Assembly: GCA_945872405.1 (NCBI GenBank)
Contig: CAMBZT010000016.1
Location: forward strand, 1 to 39,836
Reading direction: 5' to 3'
Origin: Chitinophaga pinensis
GTDB taxonomy: Bacteria > Bacteroidota > Bacteroidia > Chitinophagales > CAMDFR01
DNA: 39,836 bases
Both the position numbers and the translations under genes were made by a program. Shown here one piece after another: positions 7,917-16,883 of this stretch. Under the pieces are notes generated by a model. It saw nothing but the letters and a program-made list of their open reading frames with translations, made no database searches and was not told the DNA's origin. Numbering within the stretch: position 1 is the stretch's first letter; each line of letters begins with the position of its first letter.

Positions 7917-8155
7917 TTAGTATTTTTTAACAAAAACGGATAGAATCAACGTCACAAATGCATTAGTTGAGGGGTGGTTATTTTTATCTAACATCTCATA
8001 GGTAACATTACATTGAGCCAATATTTGTCCTACTGCCATCTTAGCCCACAAAGCTTGTGTTGTCTTTTCTAATATGTTTATTCATCCGGCTATCTCATTG
8101 CAATCATTGAGATTAAAAACGTTCTTCACATACGAGTTTTTAGTCAATTCAAAAT
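7917..8155 (-). pseudogene. Possible decayed reading frame downstream of the 2OG oxygenase
   Basis: On the minus strand one frame is open from the end of the oxygenase gene to a TAA at 7919-7917, broken once by TGA at 8084-8082. Before the TGA it reads IDFELTKNSYVKNVFNLND then CNEIAG; after it, INILEKTTQALWAKMAVGQ, then ILAQCNVTYEMLDKNNHPST, ending SVFVKKY. No start codon or ribosome site is convincing. The composition looks protein-like, so this may be a gene remnant, but chance is not excluded. I recognise no family. Nothing else is visible between 7914 and 8155. Confidence 0.25.
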
Positions 8156-9112
8156 CTATTTTGTAAGTAACCCGATTTCGATTAATCTTTCAGTTAAATA
8201 TTCTCCAGCAGTAATTGGTTCATAGGCAAGAGGGTGCTCTTTGCTGATGCAAGACTCAAGGCAAGACAAATCCATTTCACTTCTAGGGTGCATAAAAAAT
8301 GGAATTGAATATCGGTGTGTATGCCATAGTTCTCGTCTTGGATTCACAACACGATGGGTTGTGGAGCTCAATTTGTTGTTTGTTAATCTTTGTAACATAT
8401 CTCCTACATTCACTATTATACAACCTTCTGGTGCGGTAATGGGCAACCATTCGTTGTTTTTGTCTAATAGCTGTAACCCTTCTGCAGAAGCACCAACCAA
8501 CAATGTAATTAAATTAATATCTTCGTGTTGTTCTGCTCTAATGGCAGATGCTGGTTCAGAAGAGATAGGTGGATAGTGGATTGCTCGTAGGATGCTATTT
8601 CCGTTGTGAACGTGTTTGTCGAAATAATTTTCGTCAATTTTAAGATAATTAGCAATTGCTTGGAGCATAATATTTCCAGTTTTTTCGAATGCTTTATAGA
8701 GGCTAACTCCTAGTTCATTAAACGAGTCTATCTCTTTTACCTTTACGTTATCAGGATATTGGCTCTTTATAGGGTCATTATCTTCCACTATTTGTCCCAT
8801 TTGCCAAAACTCTTTTAGGTCCGGCGCCTCAGATCCTTTGGCGTGCTCTCTACCAAAAGAAGTATAACCTCTTTGACCAGCGAGTTCTTGGATTTCATAT
8901 TTTAATTTTTCTGTAGTTGGCAAAGTAAAGAACTCTTCTACTTTTCTGTAATATTCATTCACTACCTGGTCGGGAATACCGTGATTTTTAACTGAAACAA
9001 AACCAAATTCTTCGTAAGCTGTTCCAATAGCTTTGATAAAGTTTTCTTTAGTCGAAGGGTTGCCGTTGGTGTAGTCTGTTAAGTCGACAATCGGAATAGT
9101 GTGTTGTGCCAT
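8156..9112 (-). CDS. 2-oxoglutarate/Fe(II)-dependent oxygenase (isopenicillin N synthase-like)
   Basis: 318 aa. N-terminal non-haem dioxygenase (DIOX_N) region with TAYEEFGFVSVKNHGIP at about 31-47, then the 2OG-Fe(II) jelly roll. Iron ligands are H196 and D198 (QHEDINLITLL) and H253 (TTHRVVNP). The 2OG-binding pair is R267-x-S269 (RYSIPFF). The fold is that of isopenicillin N synthase and plant 2OG oxygenases; the presence of R-x-S argues for true 2OG use. The substrate is not inferable. The neighbours (a GT-C glycosyltransferase and AsnRS upstream on the same strand) give no pathway context. Confidence 0.92.
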   Translation of the reverse strand: MAQHTIPIVDLTDYTNGNPSTKENFIKAIGTAYEEFGFVSVKNHGIPDQVVNEYYRKVEEFFTLPTTEKLKYEIQELAGQRGYTSFGREHAKGSEAPDLKEFWQMGQIVEDNDPIKSQYPDNVKVKEIDSFNELGVSLYKAFEKTGNIMLQAIANYLKIDENYFDKHVHNGNSILRAIHYPPISSEPASAIRAEQHEDINLITLLVGASAEGLQLLDKNNEWLPITAPEGCIIVNVGDMLQRLTNNKLSSTTHRVVNPRRELWHTHRYSIPFFMHPRSEMDLSCLESCISKEHPLAYEPITAGEYLTERLIEIGLLTK

Positions 9113-9158
9113 AAGATAGTTTTTAAAAATATAAATAAAAGTAATTAAAAAATAGAAG

Positions 9159-10673
9159 CTATGGTTCGTTATTCAATAAGGTTGCTTCGTTTATTATTAT
9201 CCCTTGCTTAATATGATGCAATCTAAGAAAATCTAGAGCTTTTTCTTTGTTGGTAATTGTCATTACATTTCTCTTCAGTGAATAAGTTTGAATGACATCT
9301 AGTTTTTGTTTTTGAATAAACAAGACTGCTTCGTGATTTTTGGCGGCATCTTGGAACAACACATTACTCGTTAACGTTTTTGTTTTATGGAGCACCAAGT
9401 CGGAGTTCATAATCCAATATTCAACAACCATTAAACAACACATAGCAATAATTGATACATTTATCCATTTTGGCTTAACACGTCTGGTAAATAAAATTTT
9501 GTGAAATAAAATTCCTACAATCACAGACAAGCCCAAAGACCCATATAAAACTGTAAAGTCTTGATGAGAATATTCAAGAAAAATGATGTGCATAAAGAGA
9601 ATAGTGAAGCCAGAAAGAATAATAAATCGATATCCGTTTCTAGTGAAGATAAAATTCGTTTTTTTCTTGCTCATTACAAAAAAGAAAATTCCAAGTAACC
9701 ATAAATAAATCAAATTATAGTGAAAAAGGTAGTTGAGTAAAACCGTCTTTATATTCATTAAAACGCCACCAATATTAGCAAAAAAACCAGAACGTCCAAC
9801 AGGTACTGTCCCACGAACACTATATCTTACAAGCATTTCTCCTAGATAGGATTCCAAGCCATTGATTTGTGCGTATTGGTAAACAACTAGCGAAAGAACA
9901 CCCACGGTAACCATAAGTGTGGTGAAAATAAGAGATTTAAATCCACTAACGAATTGAAGTTTCCATGCACTATATATCATGACAACCGCTGCAAAAACAA
10001 ACCCAAGCCATGAGGTATAGCACATCATGGCTAGCACAATAGTATACCAAAATAAGTATTTGGGAACATTAAATTTTTCCCGCATAATCATTTTTAAAGT
10101 AATGTAATTCATGATGATAAAAAACAACATTACAAGCATGTCGCTCATATATACATTGCTTTGAAACCAAAGCGTTGCAGGATTAAAAAGATATACACAA
10201 TAAGCGATAAACGCAGGATAGAAAACCCTACTCCTACCCTTCTTTATACATAACAATCCTACTATTAAATAGACAAAAAATGCAGACAAGAAATGACAAA
10301 AAAGATTCATTGTTTGAAGCCCCAAAACATTAGGTTTTTGACCTATTACGTTAAAAATAAGATAAGGGATATAATAGGCCAAAGGTGGATGCGAAACATA
10401 ATAAAAATTGCCGTTTTTATCCATCATTTTGCCAGACGTACAGGCATTGTTATTGATGAATTTGTCCGTCTTATTTTGCCAGCTCATCACAGGATTGTAG
10501 CCATAGTTTTTTATACCTCCATCCCACCAATTTTCCAACACAGTTAAGGTAACGGCAGTACAAAATTCATGATGGTGAGCTAATGGCCGATTTATATTTG
10601 GCATGCGTACCACAACGCTAAGCAAGAACGTGATGATTAAAAGGGGTAATGTTTTTTTGTAAAAATCTTTCAT
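9159..10673 (-). CDS. GT-C (PMT/ArnT-like) membrane glycosyltransferase
   Basis: 504 aa with about ten membrane segments, starting at residues 12-24. The first periplasmic loop carries NRPLAHHHEFC, in the position where GT-C enzymes of the ArnT/PMT class have their acidic catalytic residue; E37 is the candidate. A soluble tail of about 80 residues follows the last helix. Such enzymes move sugars from polyprenyl-phosphate donors to lipids or proteins on the periplasmic side. Donor and acceptor are unknown. It lies 70 nt downstream of asnS on the same strand. Confidence 0.75.
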   Translation of the reverse strand: MKDFYKKTLPLLIITFLLSVVVRMPNINRPLAHHHEFCTAVTLTVLENWWDGGIKNYGYNPVMSWQNKTDKFINNNACTSGKMMDKNGNFYYVSHPPLAYYIPYLIFNVIGQKPNVLGLQTMNLFCHFLSAFFVYLIVGLLCIKKGRSRVFYPAFIAYCVYLFNPATLWFQSNVYMSDMLVMLFFIIMNYITLKMIMREKFNVPKYLFWYTIVLAMMCYTSWLGFVFAAVVMIYSAWKLQFVSGFKSLIFTTLMVTVGVLSLVVYQYAQINGLESYLGEMLVRYSVRGTVPVGRSGFFANIGGVLMNIKTVLLNYLFHYNLIYLWLLGIFFFVMSKKKTNFIFTRNGYRFIILSGFTILFMHIIFLEYSHQDFTVLYGSLGLSVIVGILFHKILFTRRVKPKWINVSIIAMCCLMVVEYWIMNSDLVLHKTKTLTSNVLFQDAAKNHEAVLFIQKQKLDVIQTYSLKRNVMTITNKEKALDFLRLHHIKQGIIINEATLLNNEP

Positions 10674-10743
10674 TGAAAACTAATTAAAATTTAGGTCTGG
10701 CGGTCCCAATAGAAAAGTTACAAAGAAGCTGATAAATAATCAG

Positions 10744-12261
10744 CTACGGAGTAAGCCTTCCATAGCTTCTGGCAAATGGAATTGTTTCTCTAATGTGATC
10801 TAATTTACAGACCCAAGATACAATTCTTTCTAAACCTAAACCAAATCCACTATGAGGAACCGCACCAAACCTTCGAAGATCTAGGTACCATTCAAATGCA
10901 CTCATAGGTAATTTGTGTTCATTTATTTTTGAAAGAAGCCTGTTAATATCTGTTTCTCTTTCGCCGCCACCGACTATTTCGCCATATCCTTCTGGTGCAA
11001 GTACGTCTACTCCTCGGGCCAACGAAGGGTTTTCGTTATCTGCTTTCATATAAAATGCTTTAATTTCTCCTGGCCAATTATACACCATAATAGGTGTACC
11101 AAACAATCTTGTAAGAATGGTTTCGTCGCTTCCACCAAAATCGCTATCAAAAGAAAAACTTTTAGCGCTTTCGTACCACCCAGGGATGTTTTCTAATAAC
11201 ATATCCAAATCCTTATTGGCATTTTTTAGTTTATCTATTGCAGATTGATTAAAATTAATTTCTCCTTTTTTTAAATTCCCGCTTGAAATTTTAGTTTCGC
11301 GTTCTGTGATTTCTTTCCGATTGTTATCTGCTTTTTCGTTGACATCTATCAAGTCTTGTTCTAGCATTTTTAATGCATTTTTTCCATTGACGTCTTTTTC
11401 TCCACGTAAGATTTTTACAGCTTCATGATGTGTGATCCGTGGAAATTTTTCTTTTACCTTCTCTAGCATTGAAGTGTCTCTTTCAAGGGTTTCCATTTCA
11501 ACCTTGCAATGGACCAAAACATCTGCAACAACATATTGAATAAATTCTTCAATAATATCCATATCCATATCCAAGTCATAAAACGCCATTTCAGGTTCAA
11601 TCATCCAAAACTCAGACAAGTGTCTTCTTGTTTTAGATTTTTCTGCCCTAAAAGTGGGTCCGAACGTGTAGATAAGACCTTGCGCCATTGCCATTGCCTC
11701 ACCATATAACTGCCCTGACTGCGATAAATAGGCGGGTTCACCATAAAAGTCAGTAGCAAATAAATCAGAAGTTCCTTCGCTAGCATTACAAGTGAAAATA
11801 GGAGCATCCATCTGTACAAAGCCTTTACTTTGAAAAAAATTATGAATGGCAAAAATAATTCTATTTCTTACCCTCATGATAGCCCATTGTCGACGAGATC
11901 GCAACCACAAGTGTCTGTGATCCATTAAAAAATCTGGTCCATGTTCTTTGTTAGAAATTGGGTATTCTTCGGCGACACTTATAATTTCAACATTGGTTCC
12001 TTGTATTTCAAATCCCCCGATTTGTTTTTCGTCTTTTACAACATTTCCAGTAATGGCAATAGCACTTTCTTGAGTAAGTCTTTTAATGGGTTCAAATTTT
12101 TCTGCTCCAATCACATCTTCGCTCACCACACATTGAATAAATCCCGAGCCGTCTCTTAAAATGATAAACGCAATTCCCTTGCTGTCTCGTTTGTTTGACA
12201 CCCAACCTTTTAGTGTAACAATCTTGCCTTCGTCCTCTGCTATTCCTTTGATATATCTCAT
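10744..12261 (-). CDS. asnS: Asparagine--tRNA ligase
   Basis: 505 aa. The N-terminal OB-fold anticodon-binding domain is at about 15-100 (TLKGWVSNKRDSKGIAFIIL). The class IIb catalytic core has motif 2 (TFRAEKSKTRRHLSEFWMIE) and motif 3 (GFGLGLERIVSW). A charged helical insertion of about 85 residues (near 285-370) separates motifs 2 and 3; this is usual for AsnRS of Bacteroidota and explains the length beyond about 465. No AspRS-type GAD domain is present. It is transcribed away from rpoN; the 87-bp gap between them must hold both promoters. Confidence 0.97.
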   Translation of the reverse strand: MRYIKGIAEDEGKIVTLKGWVSNKRDSKGIAFIILRDGSGFIQCVVSEDVIGAEKFEPIKRLTQESAIAITGNVVKDEKQIGGFEIQGTNVEIISVAEEYPISNKEHGPDFLMDHRHLWLRSRRQWAIMRVRNRIIFAIHNFFQSKGFVQMDAPIFTCNASEGTSDLFATDFYGEPAYLSQSGQLYGEAMAMAQGLIYTFGPTFRAEKSKTRRHLSEFWMIEPEMAFYDLDMDMDIIEEFIQYVVADVLVHCKVEMETLERDTSMLEKVKEKFPRITHHEAVKILRGEKDVNGKNALKMLEQDLIDVNEKADNNRKEITERETKISSGNLKKGEINFNQSAIDKLKNANKDLDMLLENIPGWYESAKSFSFDSDFGGSDETILTRLFGTPIMVYNWPGEIKAFYMKADNENPSLARGVDVLAPEGYGEIVGGGERETDINRLLSKINEHKLPMSAFEWYLDLRRFGAVPHSGFGLGLERIVSWVCKLDHIRETIPFARSYGRLTP

Positions 12262-12348
12262 AAAATTCGATTATTTAATTCCGGCACTAAAATAAGTATT
12301 CTTATTGTATTAGTTTTGTCCAACCTAATTATTTTGTTACTTTAATCC

Positions 12349-13833
12349 ATGTTAAGACAAAGTTTAAATCAAAAGCTGCTTCAGAAGTTGTCTCCGCAAC
12401 AAATTCAGCTGATGAAATTATTGCAGGTCCCTACCGATCAACTCGAGCAACGAATCAAAGAAGAGCTAGAAATAAATCCAGCACTAGAAGAGGCAAGAGA
12501 GGATAATTTTGACGACTCACCTCTAAACGAGCGCGAGGAGAGCGATACATCTGATGACGACTTCGATTCAGTAAAGGAGGAGATGAGTGATGAAATAAAC
12601 ATATCGGATTATTTTGACGAATCAGACGACTCGGCCTCCTACAAATATAATAGCCAGGAATATAGTCCAGATGACGATGAAGATCGCTCTACGCCAATTC
12701 CAATTAACGTTTCCTTTCATGAATACCTATTACAGCAAATTGGCTTAGCAGAACTCGAAGACAAAGATTATCTTATTGCCAAACAACTTATTGGAAGTGT
12801 TGATGAGGACGGCTACATTCGGCGAGAGATAGAATCAATAGTGGACGACTTAATGTTTAGTGCCAACCTAAATGTAACTATACTAGAACTAAAAGCGTTA
12901 CTTGAAGAAATTCAAAAACTTGAACCACCAGGTGTTGGAGCTCGCGACTTGAGAGAGTGTTTGTTGTTGCAGCTACATAGAATCGAGCATAAAAATGTTT
13001 CTATAAATTTGGCAATAGAGATTTTGACAGATTATTTTGATGAGTTTTCAAAAAAGCATTATGAAAAACTGCAAAAACAATTTGACGTAGACGAGAGAAT
13101 GATTAAGCGAGCAATGGACGAAATATTGAAGTTAAATCCTAAGCCAGGTAGTGCTTATAATGAAGGAGGCGCAAAAACAACGCAACATATTATACCAGAT
13201 TTTTTGATTGAAAACACAAATGGTGAATTAGTTTTAAGATTAAATAGTCGAAACGCCCCTGAACTAAGAGTAAGCGAATCATTCAAAGAAATGATGATTG
13301 ATTATAATAAAACAAAAGAAAAAAGTAAACAACAAAAGGAGGCAGTGTTATTTATTAAACAAAAAATTGATGGCGCAAAATGGTTTATAGATGCCGTAAA
13401 ACAGCGGCAACAAACACTTCTAAAAACCATGAAGGCAATCATGGAATATCAATATAAGTTTTTTGTCAGCGGCGACGAAACAGACTTGCGTCCAATGATT
13501 CTCAAAGATATCTCAGCAGTCACAAACCTTGACATATCAACAGTTTCAAGAGTTTCAAACAGCAAATACGCGCAAACAGAGTATGGAACTTTTTTATTAA
13601 AAAAATTTTTTTCAGAGTCTTTGACCACAGATAGTGGAGAAGAGGTAAGCACGAGAGAAGTAAAAAAGATTTTGACAGATCACATCTGCTCTGAGGATAA
13701 AAACAAACCACTAAGCGACGAAAAACTTACACAAATTTTGAATGATGCGGGTTATAACATTGCAAGAAGAACCGTAGCAAAATATAGAGAACAGTTAAAC
13801 ATTCCGGTTGCAAGACTTCGAAGAGAACTATAA
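12349..13833 (+). CDS. rpoN: RNA polymerase sigma-54 factor
   Basis: 494 aa. Region I is glutamine/leucine-rich (LNQKLLQKLSPQQIQLMKLL, then EELEINPALEE). An acidic region II occupies about 45-115. The core-binding domain follows, and the C-terminus carries the RpoN box ARRTVAKYRE at 472-481, which recognises the -24 element. It directs promoters that need AAA+ enhancer-binding activators, none of which is encoded here. A -7-like box TAGTTTTG lies at 12311-12318. The PAP2-like gene starts 34 nt downstream, so the two are probably co-transcribed. Confidence 0.97.
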   Translation: MLRQSLNQKLLQKLSPQQIQLMKLLQVPTDQLEQRIKEELEINPALEEAREDNFDDSPLNEREESDTSDDDFDSVKEEMSDEINISDYFDESDDSASYKYNSQEYSPDDDEDRSTPIPINVSFHEYLLQQIGLAELEDKDYLIAKQLIGSVDEDGYIRREIESIVDDLMFSANLNVTILELKALLEEIQKLEPPGVGARDLRECLLLQLHRIEHKNVSINLAIEILTDYFDEFSKKHYEKLQKQFDVDERMIKRAMDEILKLNPKPGSAYNEGGAKTTQHIIPDFLIENTNGELVLRLNSRNAPELRVSESFKEMMIDYNKTKEKSKQQKEAVLFIKQKIDGAKWFIDAVKQRQQTLLKTMKAIMEYQYKFFVSGDETDLRPMILKDISAVTNLDISTVSRVSNSKYAQTEYGTFLLKKFFSESLTTDSGEEVSTREVKKILTDHICSEDKNKPLSDEKLTQILNDAGYNIARRTVAKYREQLNIPVARLRREL

Positions 13834-13867
13834 GTCGGTCGAAATAACTTTTTAAATTTAGAAGTAA

Positions 13868-14572
13868 ATGGTCAATAATAGCGTTAATTTAAAGATTGAA
13901 GAGGACGCCTCGGAAGGACTATTTTGGAGGGTTCTAGCAAGATTCTTTAGCAATGTTCTTCACCCCTTTTTAATACCTAGCCTCTGCGCGGTTTTGTTGT
14001 TTTACCTAAATCCTTTTCGATATGGGGTGATGGAATGGAAGCAAAAAGTGCTTACCGTTTTCATAGTTTTTGCTTTTACTTGTGCTTATCCAGCTATCGC
14101 GATTTTCGTGATGTATAAACTAAAGATGATTTCGGCAGTTAATTTGCGAAGAAGGAAGGATAGAATTATTCCATATGTAGTTGTGCTCACTTTCTATACT
14201 TGGGTTGTTTATATGGCATTAAAACCAGGTACACTCAATTTTTTGCCGAACGATTTTTTGTTCTCTCACTTGATGATTGCTCTATTGATTGCAGGCTCAA
14301 TTTCTTTTGTAGGAAATAATTTTTTGAAAGTGAGCATGCATATGTTAGGTCAAGGAGGTTTAGTTGGTTTTTTGTTTTTTACAGCATCCTACTCCTCATT
14401 TAATATGCAATGGTATTTCATGTTGGCGATTTTGTCGGCTGGCTTATTAGGCACGTCTCGTATTGTCTTAAAGGCACATACATTGTCTGAAGTATTTGCT
14501 GGTTTCTTGATAGGGTTTTTTAGTCAATTTGTGGCATTTATCATCTTTCCTATATTCGGCATCTTTTCATAA
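13868..14572 (+). CDS. PAP2-like integral membrane protein
   Basis: 234 aa with about six membrane segments. A C-terminal SRIVLKAHTLSEVFAGFLIG (about 197-216) follows PAP2 motif 3 (SR-x5-H-x3-D), but with Glu in place of Asp. A motif-1-like RRKDRIIPYVV lies near 98-108. The central PSGH motif is only loosely represented by KVSMHMLGQGG. These features fit a Bacteroidota branch of the PAP2 superfamily, possibly a lipid phosphatase with an altered active site. It lies between rpoN and the PaaG-like gene, 17 nt before the latter. Activity is uncertain. Confidence 0.72.
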   Translation: MVNNSVNLKIEEDASEGLFWRVLARFFSNVLHPFLIPSLCAVLLFYLNPFRYGVMEWKQKVLTVFIVFAFTCAYPAIAIFVMYKLKMISAVNLRRRKDRIIPYVVVLTFYTWVVYMALKPGTLNFLPNDFLFSHLMIALLIAGSISFVGNNFLKVSMHMLGQGGLVGFLFFTASYSSFNMQWYFMLAILSAGLLGTSRIVLKAHTLSEVFAGFLIGFFSQFVAFIIFPIFGIFS

Positions 14573-14589
14573 CATTTAAAAACAATAAA

Positions 14590-15375
14590 ATGGCTAACTA
14601 TACTTGTATTCTTTATCAGGTTGAAAATGGAATTTGTACAATAACACTCAATCGCCCCGATTCATACAATTCTTTTAATAATGAGATGAGTTATGAGTTA
14701 ATTGACGCTCTGAAGACAGCAGAAAAAGACGAGTTGACGAGGGTTGTCATACTCGCTGCCACAGGAAAAGCCTTTTGTAGTGGACAGGATTTAAAAGACA
14801 GAACGCCAGGTAAAGAAATTGATTTTAGAGAATCCTTAGAAAAGAGATATAACCCAATTATTAAGGGGATTAGAAACCTTTCTAAACCCGTTATCTGTAA
14901 ACTACAAGGGGTGGCAGCTGGAGCAGGTTGTTCTCTGGCTCTGGCTTGTGATTTAATAATTGCCAGCAAAGAAGCAACTTTAGTTGAAGTTTTTGTGAAT
15001 ATTGGCTTGGTATTAGATTCGGGTTCATCTTACTTTTTACCTCGATTAGTGGGTTATCATAAAGCATTTGAATGGAGTACATTAGGTACAAAAATTACAG
15101 CTGAAGAAGCACATAACGTAGGAATAATCAATAAAATTACTAACCCTGAGGATCTTGACGCTCTGGTGGAAGAATATGCTCTGAAGTATGCAGTCGCTCC
15201 AACTAAAGCAATCGCTTTAATTAAAAAAATGTTGAATAAAGGAATGAATGAAGACTTGGAGACAATGCTCGAATATGAAAAGCATTGCCAAGTAATTGCA
15301 GGAGCAAGCAGTGATTTTAAAGAAGGAACATCTGCGTTTCTTGAAAAGCGTAAGCCTACTTTTCTCGGGAAGTAA
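14590..15375 (+). CDS. paaG: Enoyl-CoA hydratase/isomerase, PaaG-like (epoxy-phenylacetyl-CoA isomerase)
   Basis: 261 aa crotonase fold. The CoA/oxyanion-hole segments are FCSGQDLKDR (about 61-70) and GVAAGAGCSLALACDL (near 107-122). The third active-site region reads NIGLVLDSGSSYFLPRLVG. The Asp in LVLDSGSS matches the catalytic Asp of PaaG rather than the Glu of ordinary hydratases. PaaG converts the ring-1,2-epoxide to the oxepin, the step after PaaABC. It lies 7.5 kb from paaD in a different transcription unit, behind rpoN and the PAP2-like gene, and no copy of the paa operator precedes it. A 243-bp gap without recognisable features follows. Confidence 0.82.
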   Translation: MANYTCILYQVENGICTITLNRPDSYNSFNNEMSYELIDALKTAEKDELTRVVILAATGKAFCSGQDLKDRTPGKEIDFRESLEKRYNPIIKGIRNLSKPVICKLQGVAAGAGCSLALACDLIIASKEATLVEVFVNIGLVLDSGSSYFLPRLVGYHKAFEWSTLGTKITAEEAHNVGIINKITNPEDLDALVEEYALKYAVAPTKAIALIKKMLNKGMNEDLETMLEYEKHCQVIAGASSDFKEGTSAFLEKRKPTFLGK

Positions 15376-15618
15376 ATCGTAACCTAGAAGGTTTTAGAGG
15401 GTAAACTCCTAAAAAATTATTGATAAGAGAGTTTGAATAATCTATTTCGAAGAGAAAGAAAAAACGATTTGTATTTGAACCAAAGAATGGAAAGAATCAT
15501 TATCGATATCATAGTCTAAATTTTATTTTTTTGAAAGACAACTATGCGTTGAATATAAGAATTGAATTGAATTTATAAACCGGACATGTTTTGTGTTAAT
15601 CTCTGCTATAGGTATTCT

Positions 15619-16470
15619 TTAATCGGCAGAAGCTATTGACACTCCTTCTGAATCCTTTGTATTGCTTACCAATTTTTGAACCATTTTTCTTCTAAAAGAA
15701 TAGACAACGGTTTGATTTTTTTCTTTATTGATGTTTTTTGATCCACCATAAATTACATATATATTTCTGTCCCAGTTAAACTGGTAATGGTATTTTATTT
15801 CTGCACAATTGTTTTTGTATAAATCTTTTTCAATTTGCATTTTAAAATCATCAAAGTATTTGTAGTTTGATAAATCAAAACTTGAAGTCTTCTTGTTGAT
15901 AGGAACTTCAACATAGTCTTTATTTGTTCCGTTGCTGATGAACAATGTAACTCCGACATCATTAAAATTACCTACCTTGTCCCACTTGTCCTGATGTCTA
16001 AAGTTTCTTCTCATCAACTCGCAGTTTACGTATACATTACCAATGCTGATATAATCTTCCAAAGGCACATTAACATTGTTTTTAACAATTACAGATTTTT
16101 CAGAAGCGAGTATAGTGGTTTCTTTTACAAGAATTTCGCCAGCGACCTCAACAAAGAGTTTAAAAGTTAGTTTCTCCTTTGAGCCAACATTTTTGTCATT
16201 TATAGAAAAATTAGCACTATTTCTGAATGTTTTTAAAAGGCTTCCATCTTCTGCGAAAATCTCCACCCTATATTCGGAAGCTTTCACTTCCTCTGTCGAA
16301 ATTTTAGACATAGCCTTAAAGGAAACAGAAAAATTGTCCCAATTATTTTGATGTAGACTGAAGTTACTAAGTTTGTAATCAGAGAAATCTTCAGCCTTTA
16401 CACTATTGAAAGCAAGTAGAAGAATAAGAAGAATGGTTGTTGCGTTTTTTGTATAGTTAGGTTTCATCAT
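15619..16470 (-). CDS. Secreted protein of unknown family
   Basis: 283 aa. A signal peptide (MMKPNYTKNATTILLILLLA) ends near KAED (about residue 28). The mature part is rich in beta-type, charged sequence. It has an Ig-like look in the first half (DNFSVSFKAMSKIS, then YRVEIFAEDGSLLKTFRN) and two cysteines in the second half. There is no sorting domain, lipobox or membrane segment, so periplasmic or freely secreted is most likely. I do not recognise the family. The next gene (DUF962) begins 384 nt upstream on the same strand and gives no functional clue. Confidence 0.75.
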   Translation of the reverse strand: MMKPNYTKNATTILLILLLAFNSVKAEDFSDYKLSNFSLHQNNWDNFSVSFKAMSKISTEEVKASEYRVEIFAEDGSLLKTFRNSANFSINDKNVGSKEKLTFKLFVEVAGEILVKETTILASEKSVIVKNNVNVPLEDYISIGNVYVNCELMRRNFRHQDKWDKVGNFNDVGVTLFISNGTNKDYVEVPINKKTSSFDLSNYKYFDDFKMQIEKDLYKNNCAEIKYHYQFNWDRNIYVIYGGSKNINKEKNQTVVYSFRRKMVQKLVSNTKDSEGVSIASAD

Positions 16471-16517
16471 AGTAATATTTATAATGATCTATACGAGGCT
16501 TATTTTAAAAGGTTACT

Positions 16518-16856
16518 CTATTTGATAGATTTTAGAGCAGCTTCTAGTTGATCTTCAATTTGTAGCGTCAGTACGTGATAAAACATGAGAAAATCAGCAA
16601 AGAGACTCCAAATAGGATATTTAAAGGTGGCGGGCTTGTTTTTTTGAAAGAAGAAATGGCCAACCCAGGCAAAACCATAGCCGAATATTGGGATTAGCAA
16701 AAGGAAATACCCATTCTTACTAAGTATAGAATAAATAAGGAGGAATACCACTAGTAGAGTCCCAATAAAATGTAACGCAATATTAATTTTGCTGTTGTGT
16801 TGAGTGAGGTAGAAAGGATAAAAATCTTTAAAGGACCTATATTCTCTGGAAGTCAT
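16518..16856 (-). CDS. Mpo1-like (DUF962) membrane protein
   Basis: 112 aa. It matches the Mpo1/DUF962 pattern: Y-x3-H near residues 17-20 (YLTQHNSKIN), NIALHFIGT, then WVGHFFFQKNKPATFKYPIW near 65-84. It has about three or four hydrophobic segments. Yeast Mpo1 is an Fe(II)-dependent dioxygenase of 2-hydroxy fatty acid alpha-oxidation, and the four conserved His are the metal sites. His at about 20, 29, 68 and 94 can be seen here. Family assignment is good; the substrate in this organism is inferred. Confidence 0.85.
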   Translation of the reverse strand: MTSREYRSFKDFYPFYLTQHNSKINIALHFIGTLLVVFLLIYSILSKNGYFLLLIPIFGYGFAWVGHFFFQKNKPATFKYPIWSLFADFLMFYHVLTLQIEDQLEAALKSIK

Positions 16857-16883
16857 GTATGTAAAAAATTAAGATTATTGAGC

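Noticed and set aside
2401-8155. Two non-coding frames broken by TGA suggested TGA might be read as an amino acid.
   Set aside because: TGA is a genuine stop elsewhere: the ABC ATPase ends in TGA overlapping the permease ATG (25343-25340), and the O-antigen ligase ends in TGA. Tryptophan is encoded by TGG throughout.
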